IMG/VR virus record: IMGVR_UViG_3300047560_000348
Coordinates: 1-64,000 of that record
Length of the DNA: 64,000 nt
Reading direction: 5' to 3' (one strand)
DNA from: a virus
Below the pieces are notes generated by a model. It was not told the origin of the DNA. It saw only the letters and a program-made list of their open reading frames with translations, and searched no databases. Made by a program: the position numbers and the translations under genes. Shown piece by piece: positions 37,701 through 47,841 of this stretch; position 1 is the first letter of the stretch, and every line of letters starts with the position of its first letter.

Positions 37701-40700
37701 AGCAAATGACTTTAGCTTGTCAGCACGTGTGTCGCCTTCGTATTGACTTAATCCCTTATCCTGTGCCTTTTGTTGCTGAGCACTTTGATATCCTCCACCA
37801 ATCATTCCGCCAAAATCAGTGTCAGCTGCAAAAGCTATACCAAAGTCAGAAGCAAATTTATTTAGCTTTTCTGAAGCAATATTAGCTGCATCACCAAGAC
37901 CAGTAATCTTTTGTTCTTGCTCTTTTGCAAGATTCATTAGCCATGAAATACCTTCAAATGCTGCTATTGCAACACCAATCCATCCTGCTAACTTGAAGAA
38001 CTTAGGGGCTAGCTCAAAGATTCCCTTTCCAAGCTGGCCAATACCTTTAAAGATTCCATTGTTCTTAAACATTCCTGCAACATCTAGTCCACCTAGTCCA
38101 CCCATAAAGTTTTGAATGCCCTTGAGTTGTGACAGCTGACTCCAAGCAGCAGAAAGACCAAATGCAATATTTGAAAGATTTGTTAGGGCAGCTCCAGTTG
38201 ATCCAAGATCTACACCAAACATCTGCATGCCAAGGCTAACTGTGCTTATGATTCCAGAGAAGCCCATGATCTTTCCGTTAAGACCACTAAAAGTTTTTGC
38301 TAGTCTAGAACTTTCTTGAGATGCTTCCTTTGTTCCCACTCCAAGCTTAGCCTGTACACCAGAAGGAATGTTTTCAACACTGCCAAACTTTCTTCTAGCT
38401 GCTTTAAGTGCTGGAGTAATCTCTGCATTTCCATATAGGGATGCTCTTGAAGCAGCACCTCTAGCAAGTGCATCTCCAGCCTGTTCACCAACAGCTTGTG
38501 CATCATCAATTTTAGATTTGGCTCCGTCAAGATATCCTTGTCCAGAGTTTTCTCCAAGCACATGTGCTTCTCTTGATGGTGATGCTTGGTCTGTTACCTT
38601 TACAACACCATCGTGGAATCCTTGCATAATGCTTTCTGGAATGTCAATGCCAAGCTTTCTAGCTTCTTGTTCAAGCATTGCAAGACGCTTAACAGCATCT
38701 CCTTCTTGAATAATCGCATCTGAAATGCTTGCATCAATCTTTCTGATTTCATCGAATACCTTGACTTGAGCATCAGAGAAGTATCTTCTTGAAACATCTG
38801 ACCATGGAGACTTTTCTGGTGTTTCAGAGTATGCAACTCCAGCACTATAGTTCTTTGTTCTCTGGGTTGAGCCCTTATAGAATGGTGATGCAGACGATCT
38901 ATCTGTAATTCCTAGTCGAGTAATCTCTCCATTCTTACCCCTCTTTTCTGATGCAAATCCAGAAATTTGAGATAGCTCATCATAGGCCTTCTTGAGATTC
39001 TTGTTGCCGTTAGAAACTGTTTCGTATGCTTTTTGTATTACTGAGTCTAGGTCTTCTCCAGTCATCAGGACTTCGTCACCAAACTCTGAAAGTCCCTTGT
39101 CTACTTCATCTGCCAATTCTTTAAGTAGAGACTTAATCTCTTCATCAGCTACACCGTTTTTCTTTAGCTGAGCAGCCATTGCACCATGTGCAGCACCTCT
39201 AGATTTGCCGAACTCATCCTTAACAGCTTTGGCTTCTATGCCTCCACCCTTGCCAGATTGTCCAAAAAGGTTATTTAGCTTGCTAGACATATTTACAACA
39301 CGGTTGTCGTAAGCCTGGAATACGTGATCAAGAACTTGATCGAATGTCATTCCTAGATGTCTTGCCTGTTCTTCAAGCTTTGCGGTTATTGTTTCAAATA
39401 GCTTGCTGCCCTGTTGTGCAGTAGATAATAACTCTGCACCAGTTCTTTGCTGGAAGCCAGAGAAGTGTGCCTGCTGATATCCAGATGATGCTGTTCTTTG
39501 GTGTCTTCCACCATCGCCTGCAACACCCTGATTAGCATATCCAGGAACTTGAATCTTTTGTCCAGTCAACAATGCATCAACAACTGCTGGGTTGTCCTTA
39601 ACAGTTTCTACTGAAAGAACTACCTCACCATTAGATAGGTTTGCAGGAATAGCATCATCTTTTGGACCACCAGGACCCTTAACTACAATTCCACCATCTG
39701 CAAAGTTTTGGGCTTTTCTATTGCCTGCAGCCCTAACTCCACCCATACGTGATTGTGCAACTACAGCTCTTTCTGTAGCAATTCTTAGCTGGTCAATTGC
39801 TGCAGCTTCTGAGGTAAAGGTTTGAATAAGCTTTGAGTGAACTTGATCAAGAGAAGCAGCAACTGTTGCAGCCTCAAGCTGCTCAGTTGACATATACTGG
39901 GTTTGCTCTCCAAGATCGTTAGTGTCTGACTTAAGTCCTAGAATGCGTTGTCTTAAGAATAGGAAACCCTTCATAGCATTTGCGAGGGCGTTAGCAATCA
40001 AACCGAATGTCATAATAAATACTGGTGCTAGACCACCTACCACACCAACAAGAATAGTAACAAATCTCTTAGAACCATCTGACATATTATTAAACAAGTC
40101 AAGAATCTTTGTTCCAAAATCGATTAGTGGAGTTACCATCTTCATGAACTCTTCACCGACAGGTGCCATAGAGGCTTTAAACTTTTCGATTGATTGCTGG
40201 AACTTATATAGAGGTGAATTCTCTACTTGTTGTAATTCTTTTCTAGACATAGCTGCAAGCTGAGCAGCTGACATCTGACTTAACTCAAGTGCTCTAGATG
40301 CTTGAGTTCCATCTTTAGAAATATTTTGAAGCAGTGTAGAGATACGAGCAAACTGGAATTTACCAAACATCTTCTCAATTGCTTGGGCTCTTGTTGTAGG
40401 GTCTAGGGTATCTAATGCTTTAGAGAAGTCTCTTACAAGTCCAGAAACATTACCCTGATTTTTTGAAATTAAATCTTTTAGATTAATTCCATAATTCATA
40501 AGCATGGCAGAAGATGCTTTAGTTGGGTTAATAAGAGATGCAATACCAGACTTTAGAGCGTTTGCACCTTCAGATGCATTGATTCCACCCTCTTTCATGG
40601 CAGTCATAAATACTGCAAGGTCTTCAACATCTCCACCAAGTTGCTTAATTACTGGACCAGCTTTAGGGATAGCAACTGTTAGGTCTTCAATAGATAGTAC

Positions 40701-41690
40701 AGTTTGGTTTTCAACAGCGTTAAGGTAGTCAACTTTTCTAGCAAGATTTTCTGTGCTGTATCCAAATGTATTGGTAAGTGTAATAGTTGTTTCTAATGCC
40801 TGCTGTTGGTCTACCCCACCAAGTACTGACAAGGTGCTTGCTTGAGATATCTGACCAAGAAGGTCTGCACCAGTCTTACCCATAGCAGCAGCTTTACCAG
40901 CAAGCTCCATGGTATCTTTGAGTGCAACTCCATACTTTGTAAACTCTAGACCAAGTCTTTGAATCTGCTTGATCATGCCCTCTGTTTCGGCATTTGAAGT
41001 TGTTGCATCTCCATAAACACGTCTAAACTTAATGGCTGCTTCTTCCATCTCTTTGTACATCTGAGCAGCCTTGCTTCCAAAGATTGAGAGTGGAATTGTA
41101 AAACCAACCATAAGCTGACGACCAGCCCACTGTGTATTCTTACCAAAGTTAAGAAGTTGTGTAGAACCTTGCTTTAGAATCTGGTTAAATATTTGTGTAC
41201 GCTGGGCAGCAATTTGAGTTTTTGTTCCAAGATTCTCCATGTCAAGAGCGAGTGGTCTAATAGCAATTGCTTTAAGAGCACCCTGAGCATCACGACCAAG
41301 GGATACGTATTGTGTCTGTAGGTCTTTTACACGTTCACGTGCAACCTTGTTTATTGTTTCAAACTCAGACTGGAAGTACTTTGAAAATGACTTGCTGGCA
41401 CCCATTCCGTAACGGAAATATTCGCCAAGAGAAAGTTTATTCTTTTCTAGTGATCTAGTAAAGTAATCAGCTGTTGATGAGATTTCTTTAATGCTTGCAG
41501 AAAACTTTCCTGTAGCATTGATGTCATCAATAAATGCTTTTTGTAAATTTTTGGCAGCTAAAACGTTTGCTCTAGAAGATGCTGCCATCTCCTTTTGAAA
41601 AGCTGATATCTGTGACTGCAGTGCCTTAATAGACGCTACAGCACTAGCGGTATCAATATTAACATTTATATTTGATTGGATATCAGCCAT
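34795..41690 (-). CDS. Tape measure protein, interrupted by a frameshift near 35942
   Basis: The first frame runs 1,942 codons from 41690 but its last 18 or so residues are out of frame. Reading the -1 frame from about 35942 (codons CTA AAG then GCT CTT GAT) restores a helical sequence ALDKIQKVNEEIIRQQKS that joins without a break to the 332-codon ORF ending at 34795. The whole protein is about 2,300 residues. Features are a tape-measure core (GAQRT-like helices near 170-260), many Ala/Gln/Lys helices, a hydrophobic stretch near 540-560, and two GG...GEYV/GEVV-type repeats (FADGGIVVKGPGG and GGRVPGAGNTDTVP). An assembly indel in the AAA run, or -1 slippage, are the options. Confidence 0.85.
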
Positions 41691-41708
41691 TCAAACGAAG
41701 CTCCTCTA

Positions 41709-42011
41709 TTACTGAAGCCCTGTAAAGCCCTGTTCTGCCAGGTTTGATCCAGAAGCCTCTTCGATAATTCTGTAGACTGTAGGCAAGTCAATGTTATCTT
41801 CAAGCTTTGCCTTGTCATCTGCAATCTCTGGTGCATACTGTTGCATTGCAATCTGTACGCATTCCATTAGCAAATCCATAGACTTACCGTTGTCGTCTGC
41901 CACCTTTGGCAGTCCTTCAAACTTTTTCATGAACTGTCTAAGTAGCGAAACCTTTAGTGGTCTAATGGCTACTTCAGTTCCATCGATGAGTGTGATTTTG
42001 TTATCTGACAC
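41709..42011 (-). CDS. Tail assembly chaperone, short paralogue
   Basis: The 100-residue protein starts with GTG after a strong AGGAGG. It aligns by eye with the N-terminal half of the preceding 231-residue protein: G-x-x-V-x-(V/I)-x-PLK, (L)LR(E/Q)FM, ECV(R/Q)IAM, (C/A)PE, then E(D)N. It precedes the tape measure, the place of G/GT-type chaperones that coat it during tail assembly. An extended -10 TGATATAAT (42042-42050) lies upstream. Confidence 0.75.
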   Translation of the reverse strand: MSDNKITLIDGTEVAIRPLKVSLLRQFMKKFEGLPKVADDNGKSMDLLMECVQIAMQQYAPEIADDKAKLEDNIDLPTVYRIIEEASGSNLAEQGFTGLQ

Positions 42012-42041
42012 TGTTCCTCCTAAGAACTTTTTGATTATTTT

Positions 42042-42050
42042 ATTATATCA
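42042..42050 (-). promoter_or_regulatory. Extended -10 promoter before the short chaperone
   Basis: The minus strand reads TGATATAAT, a perfect extended -10, with no good -35. It is 30 nt before the GTG start, leaving room for a leader that contains AGGAGG. Confidence 0.5.
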
Positions 42051-42060
42051 TACAAAGGCA

Positions 42061-42756
42061 TTAATTTTGGCGTAAATCTTCATAGTCAAGACCCATACCA
42101 ATGCCAAATCCAGCCTTGTTTGCATTTACTCCTTGATATGCAAGTATATCATTTTCATTGGTAGCTTGTCCACCACTAAATACCCTTGCCTTCATGGCTT
42201 CCCAAGGATCTTGCTCTTTTCTGCCAGTTTGTTCGTCCAAGTCAACACCCTGCAACGCAGCCAAGAATTTTTGCTCGTCATACTCTTTGTTTCTCTTGGC
42301 ATCAAGAATTGCTATTAGTTCTGGCATAGAGATGGAGGATTCTAGTTCTTCATAGTCGGTCCAAATTCCAAGCATAAATGCCTCTGATTCTAAGGAAACC
42401 AAATCAAGCGAATCCCACTTGTTTCCTTCTTCGTCATTACTTGCTTGCTCACTAACTTCTACATCATTATCTTCAATGTTAATATTGGCAGCAAACCTAA
42501 GTGCACCATACAGATTTTCCATGTCGAAGTTATCTTCAATATCTTGTATTGACACCAGTTCTGGACAAAATTCCTTCATGGCTATTCTGACACATTCACA
42601 AACAAAAGATAGGGCTTGGTCATCGTCCTGAGACGATTTGATAAATTGGAATGCATCCATAAATTCTCTAAGGTATTTAAGCTTTAATGGTTTAACATTA
42701 ATAATCTTACCATTGATAGTTTCTACATACCCTGTTTTATACACCTGAGTTGCCAT
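42061..42756 (-). CDS. Tail assembly chaperone, long paralogue
   Basis: The 231-residue acidic protein has an N-terminal domain shared with the next gene (VKPLKLKYLREFMDAF, ECVRIAMKEFCPEL). A longer C-terminal part (about 125-231) includes EQKFLAALQG and NKAGFGIGMGLDYEDL. It resembles a GT-like product encoded continuously rather than by frameshift. There is no SD; TGCTATAAT ends 7 nt before the ATG, so the transcript is probably leaderless. A strong terminator precedes it. Confidence 0.75.
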   Translation of the reverse strand: MATQVYKTGYVETINGKIINVKPLKLKYLREFMDAFQFIKSSQDDDQALSFVCECVRIAMKEFCPELVSIQDIEDNFDMENLYGALRFAANINIEDNDVEVSEQASNDEEGNKWDSLDLVSLESEAFMLGIWTDYEELESSISMPELIAILDAKRNKEYDEQKFLAALQGVDLDEQTGRKEQDPWEAMKARVFSGGQATNENDILAYQGVNANKAGFGIGMGLDYEDLRQN

Positions 42757-42772
42757 ATCTAATATTATAGCA
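42757..42772 (-). promoter_or_regulatory. Extended -10 giving a leaderless chaperone mRNA
   Basis: The minus strand reads TGCTATAAT with the hexamer at 42769-42764 and seven bases to the ATG at 42756. There is no SD. It directly follows the T-tract of the terminator at 42783-42809, so the chaperone gene restarts transcription after the tail-tube unit. Confidence 0.6.
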
Positions 42773-42809
42773 AAAAAAGCAAAACCGCCCAGAGGTTTTC
42801 TGAGCGGTT
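42770..42809 (-). terminator. Strong intrinsic terminator after the tail-tube gene
   Basis: On the minus strand AACCGCTCAG pairs with CTGGGCGGTT (42783-42809; 10 bp, one G-T) around a 7-nt loop, followed by TTTTGCTTTTTTT. It lies 26 bp after the stop of the major tail protein gene. Confidence 0.92.
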
Positions 42810-42835
42810 AGCTTTTTACTGTATTAAGTTATATT

Positions 42836-43465
42836 TTAGTATGTACGATCAACGATCTTACCGTATGATCCGCTGTTGTTTGGAAGCAAGCGGAATGATA
42901 CTTGGAATTCAGTTGCTGCGTCACGCTTGGCTGCTACTGTAACGCTATCGATTGATAGTGCACGGTATGCAACGTATACTCTTTCCTCATTTGCAGCACA
43001 GTCTCCTGTACCAGGACCAACAGCGATGAGACCACGCTCTACTGGACATTCACCGATGTCACCAGCAGATAGGTTCAAAGTCTGTGTTCCAGTACCAGAA
43101 GTAAGGTTTGTACCCTTGCTTGCAAGCGAGAACAAGAGATTCTCAAGTGTGGCCTCAGCAAATGTGGTGTTAAGGTTGACCTTCATGCCTTGCTTAAATA
43201 GCTTGGCAGCGTCAAGAACCTGGTCCACTGAAACTTCTGCGAAGTCAGGCTGGAACTGGAGTTCAAGACCGTTTGTTGTGTAACCTACGTTACGGAAGCC
43301 TTCACCGTCTCCACCTACGCCATTGTCAGAAAGGGTATCCTTGAAGGATGTTCCTGAGCTAGGGAATGTAGGAGTTAGAGAGTCTGTAAGCTCGCCGTCC
43401 TCGTAAGTCCAAAGTGCAGCTGCACCAACGATGATGTTAGCACTTGTACCACGTGTGTATGCCAT
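42836..43465 (-). CDS. Major tail tube protein
   Basis: The 209-residue protein begins MAYTRGTSANIIVGAAALWTYEDG. It has the alternating strand pattern of tail-tube subunits (FQPDFAEVSVDQVLDAAKLFK; ATEFQVSFRLLPNN). Its position before the assembly chaperones and the tape measure, its strong GAGGTG site, and the following terminator suit a highly expressed tube protein. Confidence 0.8.
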   Translation of the reverse strand: MAYTRGTSANIIVGAAALWTYEDGELTDSLTPTFPSSGTSFKDTLSDNGVGGDGEGFRNVGYTTNGLELQFQPDFAEVSVDQVLDAAKLFKQGMKVNLNTTFAEATLENLLFSLASKGTNLTSGTGTQTLNLSAGDIGECPVERGLIAVGPGTGDCAANEERVYVAYRALSIDSVTVAAKRDAATEFQVSFRLLPNNSGSYGKIVDRTY

Positions 43466-43542
43466 ATTTTTTCACCTCTTTTGTATTGAATCAATAGGCG
43501 GTTTGTTTCCTCGTTATAAGTATACCGCCCTTTTAAACTAAA

Positions 43543-44091
43543 CTAACATTTGTGCCAGTCGTAGTCTATTACTATCTTATTTCCAGCATAGGTTCTTGCT
43601 GTACCAAAGTCGATAATGTCTCTGGTTTCTTGGATCTGATATACCCTCATTCTGTGGAAAAATACTGGTTCCAGGGGTGTGCCAGCTGCATCTACTAGTG
43701 GCTGTTGGCTAGACTGTTTTGCCCTAATCCACTCATTTAGCTCTTGTGCTGATTCGTCTTCTCTATCCAGGAAATCTTGTATCTTTTGAGTTGCCTCAAT
43801 AATAAATACCACTGGTTCTGATCCAGTAGCATAGAAGTAGTAAAGTAATTGTTCTGATTTGATATGAGGAAATGGAGATCTTCTCATCTTTAGCATTCTG
43901 TCATATACAGCAAATTTGCCTTCGTTGGCTGGGAACTGCTCAGTTAGGTCATCGATAGCAGTTGGGCTTGTTGGGAAAAATGGAAATGTGTAGTCTCCAG
44001 AAAATCCATCTAGTGGATTATCTTTAAAATAACTAGTTACCTTTTCCTGTAGGTATGCATTAATAAATGCTGGTGGATACTCTATTGCCAT
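43543..44091 (-). CDS. Tail terminator/completion protein candidate
   Basis: The 182-residue protein begins MAIEYPPAFINAYLQEKV and includes LYYFYATGSEPVVFIIEAT and an acidic helix. It sits between the neck genes and the tail tube, where tail terminator proteins are found. It overlaps the preceding gene by one base. The 77 bp after its stop hold a TATACT and a GGCGGT...ACCGCC inverted repeat ahead of the tube gene. Confidence 0.6.
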   Translation of the reverse strand: MAIEYPPAFINAYLQEKVTSYFKDNPLDGFSGDYTFPFFPTSPTAIDDLTEQFPANEGKFAVYDRMLKMRRSPFPHIKSEQLLYYFYATGSEPVVFIIEATQKIQDFLDREDESAQELNEWIRAKQSSQQPLVDAAGTPLEPVFFHRMRVYQIQETRDIIDFGTARTYAGNKIVIDYDWHKC

Positions 44092-44762
44092 TATTCAAAT
44101 ACACCTGCCTTAACTATCCATTGGTATCCTGTTGAATACCCTGCTGATCTACCTCTTGCTGCTCCTGCTGCTAGATTTTGCTTATAAGCAACTGGAGAGG
44201 ATAGGTATGCTGATAGACCACTACGGTCCAAATATGATTGTGAAAAATATTGCATAAAAGAATCTACTGCACGTGCAAAGCCACCCTGAACTTCTTGACC
44301 ACCAGGGTTGTTAATGGTAACTGGCTTTTGTGTAAAAACTGTTTCTCCATTTTGCTCAAAAACAAGAACTTTTTTCTTTGGTCTAATTGTTACAGGAGAT
44401 CCATCTTCCATGATCTTAGCTTTGTTGTAGAATGGTGTTCTGGAGCCATTCTTGACTGATACAGACTGTCTAAATGTGCTACCTAAAGATATTCCATTAC
44501 CAGCAACAAAATATTCTAAATCAAACAATCTAGCATCTGGGCTACCAGTCTGATTCCATTCATATACATGGTGAAGCATTTCATGGTCAACTCTAGCCAT
44601 ACTGTCAATATATTGCTTCATTACATCAATAACAGACTTGCCAAAGTTCTTATAGAATTCTGTTTTGCCAGATTCGATGCCCTGCAGATATCCCAAAGAG
44701 TATTGGATTACATTGTCCATTTCTTTTTGAAACTGCTTCTGATCAAAGGATATAGATATCAT
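44091..44762 (-). CDS. Neck/head-tail joining protein candidate
   Basis: The 223-residue protein begins MISISFDQKQFQKEMDNVI. A helical N-terminus with HEMLHHVYEW is followed by a basic beta region. Order suggests an HK97 gp10-like or minor-neck protein. It overlaps both neighbours by 1-4 bp. Confidence 0.6.
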   Translation of the reverse strand: MISISFDQKQFQKEMDNVIQYSLGYLQGIESGKTEFYKNFGKSVIDVMKQYIDSMARVDHEMLHHVYEWNQTGSPDARLFDLEYFVAGNGISLGSTFRQSVSVKNGSRTPFYNKAKIMEDGSPVTIRPKKKVLVFEQNGETVFTQKPVTINNPGGQEVQGGFARAVDSFMQYFSQSYLDRSGLSAYLSSPVAYKQNLAAGAARGRSAGYSTGYQWIVKAGVFE

Positions 44763-45208
44763 ACATCAACGCCCTGGTTCTCTGATCTTCTAAGAACAAC
44801 CTTGAAAAATTCCACCTTGCCAAATGGCCCCATTACTGGTTCGTGAGATGCTACTTCAAATATTGTAGCTTTGCCATTCCTAACTCCAGATGTTTCCATA
44901 TAGATCTGATTACAGCTAGCATCCTTAACGTTGCTGACAACAATGTTTGTTATTGCAGTTCCTGACTCTTGTAAAGAAATTCTTAAATCTGTCTTAACTC
45001 TACCTACCAAGATTATATCTTTGTTAATATTAACATTTGGAATTACTTCTTCTTTGGCAGATGCTCCTGCTGGACCCAAAAAGCAAGCAATAGTCTTATT
45101 GTGAATCCAGTGCTTTTTGACTTGACCATAGGCACCTTGTTCGACATTGGGATAAAATATATCCGCTGTCATTGGATACATGAAGTCTGTTGATTCACAT
45201 GTAGGCAT
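44759..45208 (-). CDS. Head closure protein candidate
   Basis: The 149-residue protein begins MPTCESTDFMYPMTADIFYPN and is beta-rich (KDIILVGRVKTDLRI; GKATIFEVASHEPVMGP). This fits the small-barrel head-closure family by size and order (after the connector, before the neck protein). It overlaps the next gene by an ATGA junction. Confidence 0.6.
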   Translation of the reverse strand: MPTCESTDFMYPMTADIFYPNVEQGAYGQVKKHWIHNKTIACFLGPAGASAKEEVIPNVNINKDIILVGRVKTDLRISLQESGTAITNIVVSNVKDASCNQIYMETSGVRNGKATIFEVASHEPVMGPFGKVEFFKVVLRRSENQGVDV

Positions 45209-46116
45209 TACAGGACTCCGACTTTGATGATAGGTTTCTTATACTTATCAAGTATCTTGTCTACCACCATGTTTCCAGTGCCCTCCAACATAGATTTATC
45301 AAACTGAATCTTAAACTGTGTGGAATCATATGATGCAACATACTTTTCATAGTAATCTAACTTGCCACACTTAATATCTTCTATAAGCATCTTTGTAGCT
45401 GCTTCAACGTCTGGTGGGATAGCTCTATAGCCTTCATCTAGAACAAATAGATAATCTGCTCCCTTTGCAAATGTTCCATAATTTCTTGCATCATAAACAT
45501 AATCTCCTTGTGCCATAGGCAAAGATATAGCTTGTGAAGTAATTAGGTTTGCATTACCAGTCCATTCTTTTACAATAGCAGAGTTGTCTAATGTAACTTT
45601 AAATGTGTAAGCATTTGTTTCTGGTGTATCAATATCAAAAATTAAAACATTGTTTTCGTATACCTTTAGTACACGGTTTGCATCTTTCCATACTGGCATG
45701 TAATCAAGGCCATTTCCAACTACCTGATAAATTGACTTGTGATTATAAAAACCATCGCCCATGTATGTGTCAATGAGTGAACGTGCAATTAGTTCATAGG
45801 TCTTGTACTGTGACTTTTCTGATGCTGTCTCACCTAGCTTTGATGGATCAGTATATGGCCTGACGATGTCCAGGTTTTCTTCATAAATAATGTGTTCATG
45901 TTCTGCATCATAAAATCTTACCAAGAAGATTCTATCGAACTGTACCTTGCTTAATGGCAGTGTATAGCTTACAACGCCATTGGCATCTGAAGTAATTGTG
46001 GTTTCTTCTATCGAGTGGTCCACCAAATCCTCAACATAAAGAATGTACGAGTAATTAGCGTCTGGCAAATTCCATGTTGTGGTTAGTGGATATGGTGGAA
46101 CCCTCAATATTTCCAT
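45208..46116 (-). CDS. Head-tail connector protein candidate
   Basis: The 302-residue protein has an Ig-like N-terminal domain (TTWNLPDANYSYILYVED) and a helical C-terminal part (DVEAATKMLIEDIKCG) of the kind found in adaptor proteins that bind below the portal. It lies after the capsid-region gene and before head closure. Confidence 0.6.
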   Translation of the reverse strand: MEILRVPPYPLTTTWNLPDANYSYILYVEDLVDHSIEETTITSDANGVVSYTLPLSKVQFDRIFLVRFYDAEHEHIIYEENLDIVRPYTDPSKLGETASEKSQYKTYELIARSLIDTYMGDGFYNHKSIYQVVGNGLDYMPVWKDANRVLKVYENNVLIFDIDTPETNAYTFKVTLDNSAIVKEWTGNANLITSQAISLPMAQGDYVYDARNYGTFAKGADYLFVLDEGYRAIPPDVEAATKMLIEDIKCGKLDYYEKYVASYDSTQFKIQFDKSMLEGTGNMVVDKILDKYKKPIIKVGVL

Positions 46117-46117
46117 G

Positions 46118-46591
46118 TTACTTTAGGAACTCCCTAGCAACTTCATCAGCACTTGCTTCTCTGACGTGGCTGCGAGTTAGCCACTTTGCAGCAGCTTCCT
46201 TTGATACGATATTGTATCCAAGTGAAACTCTACCTACACCGTCCCAGAAAACGTTACGTGATGAATAGATTGCAACGTCATCATTCTTAATTTCTGATGA
46301 TGACTTCTTTGGTTCTTTCTTAACCTTTGGAGCAGCCTTAGTGGTGGTTGCACCAATAACGCCATTAGCAACTTCGCCCATGATCTGTGCTTCTGCTTTT
46401 GACTTACCTTGGTCGTTAGTAATTGTATTTGAATCCTCTTTAACTGGCTCTGCTTCTACAGGCTTGACCTCTTCAAGGAGTGGGGCTGCAATTTCTTCAG
46501 CCTTGTCTTCTGCAACAATTTCTTCAGCAGGTGTTTCCTTGACAATGTCTTCAGCTTCAGGGATCACATCATTTGTAGTTTCTTCAGACAT
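46118..46591 (-). CDS. Acidic head-associated protein
   Basis: The 157-residue protein has a very acidic Glu/Ala/Pro N-terminus (about 1-60), a Lys-rich linker (about 85-100) and a small folded C-terminus (VAIYSSRNVFWDGVGRVSLGYN; KWLTRSHVREAS). It has an AAGGAGG site and lies right after the capsid gene. It may be a head decoration or head-completion protein; the C-terminus resembles small capsid-associated domains in actinophages. Confidence 0.55.
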   Translation of the reverse strand: MSEETTNDVIPEAEDIVKETPAEEIVAEDKAEEIAAPLLEEVKPVEAEPVKEDSNTITNDQGKSKAEAQIMGEVANGVIGATTTKAAPKVKKEPKKSSSEIKNDDVAIYSSRNVFWDGVGRVSLGYNIVSKEAAAKWLTRSHVREASADEVAREFLK

Positions 46592-46640
46592 AATTCCTCC
46601 TTAGTTGTCTAGTTATATTATAACATTATATATAAGATAA

Positions 46641-46668
46641 GGGGCAGGAGCTTGGATGCCCCTGCCCC
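46641..46668 (-). terminator. Hairpin terminator after the major capsid gene
   Basis: GGGGCAGG (46641-46648) pairs with CCTGCCCC (46661-46668) over a 12-nt loop. On the minus strand TTATCTTATATATAA follows, an AT-rich but imperfect T-tract. It is 21 bp after the capsid stop and likely limits read-through into the connector genes. A TGTTATAAT follows at about 46618-46626. Confidence 0.7.
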
Positions 46669-46689
46669 CTAAAAGGTACTGTTTACAGA

Positions 46690-47820
46690 TTATGCATCTG
46701 CAGCAGCGTCTGCGAACGCAATAGCGTCCTGCTCTTCCCACTGAATACCAAAGCGAACGAATACGGTGTATTCAATTGTGTCCTTCTTTGGCTTGTATTC
46801 ACGGTTAACAGTGATGTCTCTCTGGAAACCCCAAACACGGTTAGATGGGAATGTAAGGTCAACGTAACCTTCTGGGTAGTAAGGAACTTCCTGTACGTCA
46901 ATTCCTAGAACACGAGTTGTACGTGCTCCACCGAAAGTCTGACCATTACCATCAAGGTATGCCTGACGGTTTGCAGGTGTACCAGCAGGTGTACCAGCAA
47001 ATGCTTCAGCAATAGCGTCAGCAAGGGTACCATTGTGCTTTACGATACCAGCAAATGCGTCTGTACCAGCGTAGAACTTAAGGTTGTTCTTAAGTGCACG
47101 GTACTTACGTGGCATAGCAAGGATGATCTTCTGCATAACTTCTGGAGTCCATGCATTGTCAGCTACTGTAACAACTGCTTCGTGAGCATCGCCATCAGTC
47201 TTAACCTTGTTAACAAAACCGTTCATGATCGACAGGAAGTTACCTGTGTCACCGTCACCGTTAATAGCAAGATCTTCGATGTCATTTGCAAAAGCATTTG
47301 TCATAAGACGTACTAGGTGATCCTCAAGAGCACCACCTTCAATACCGTCTTCGAGAGCTTCAGCAGATACTTCCCAGTCAAGACGAATCTTCTTGGTTGT
47401 AAGTTCTACCTTTGAGAATGTAGCACCAGCGTTGGTGTAGTCACCGTTAGCCTGTGAAGCAGCACGAATAACACGCTCACCCACGTTAACCTTTTCAAGT
47501 TCCATGGTGTTAGCTTTCATTGTTACTCTGCGACCATCCTTAGCAAGAACAGTTGCGTCCCAGACATAATCAATAAATCTGCGAGCTTGTTCAGGACGAA
47601 GAATACCACTGCCTGCATCACCTGAAGGATTTACGGCATTTGGTCCAGTTGTTAGACCATAGTTAGCTGTTGGGATATTTCCAACTGCACCACCAGTAGC
47701 GTAGTTACCAGGGATAGCAGCACCAGCTGTTGAACCTGAAGCGAAAGCACCTTCTCCGTTAAAAAGACCAGAGTCATTGCCTGCAGCATCAGGGTTGTTT
47801 TTCTTAATTTCTTCCGACAT
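46690..47820 (-). CDS. Major capsid protein (HK97 fold)
   Basis: The 376-residue protein has a Gly/Ala-rich N-terminus, then the typical core: ERVIRAASQANGDYT, KKIRLDWEVSAEALED, a central helix DHLVRLMTNAFANDIEDLAI and a C-terminal YPEGYVDLTFPSNRVWGF. It follows the protease/scaffold gene and has a strong GGAGGTGA site. Length fits HK97-fold capsid proteins. Confidence 0.88.
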   Translation of the reverse strand: MSEEIKKNNPDAAGNDSGLFNGEGAFASGSTAGAAIPGNYATGGAVGNIPTANYGLTTGPNAVNPSGDAGSGILRPEQARRFIDYVWDATVLAKDGRRVTMKANTMELEKVNVGERVIRAASQANGDYTNAGATFSKVELTTKKIRLDWEVSAEALEDGIEGGALEDHLVRLMTNAFANDIEDLAINGDGDTGNFLSIMNGFVNKVKTDGDAHEAVVTVADNAWTPEVMQKIILAMPRKYRALKNNLKFYAGTDAFAGIVKHNGTLADAIAEAFAGTPAGTPANRQAYLDGNGQTFGGARTTRVLGIDVQEVPYYPEGYVDLTFPSNRVWGFQRDITVNREYKPKKDTIEYTVFVRFGIQWEEQDAIAFADAAADA

Positions 47821-47841
47821 ATTGTCACCTCCTAAGTGATA

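Noticed and set aside
41666-41851. Frameshift extension of the short tail chaperone
   Set aside because: The alternate frame gives only about 20 extra residues and no slippery heptamer is evident.
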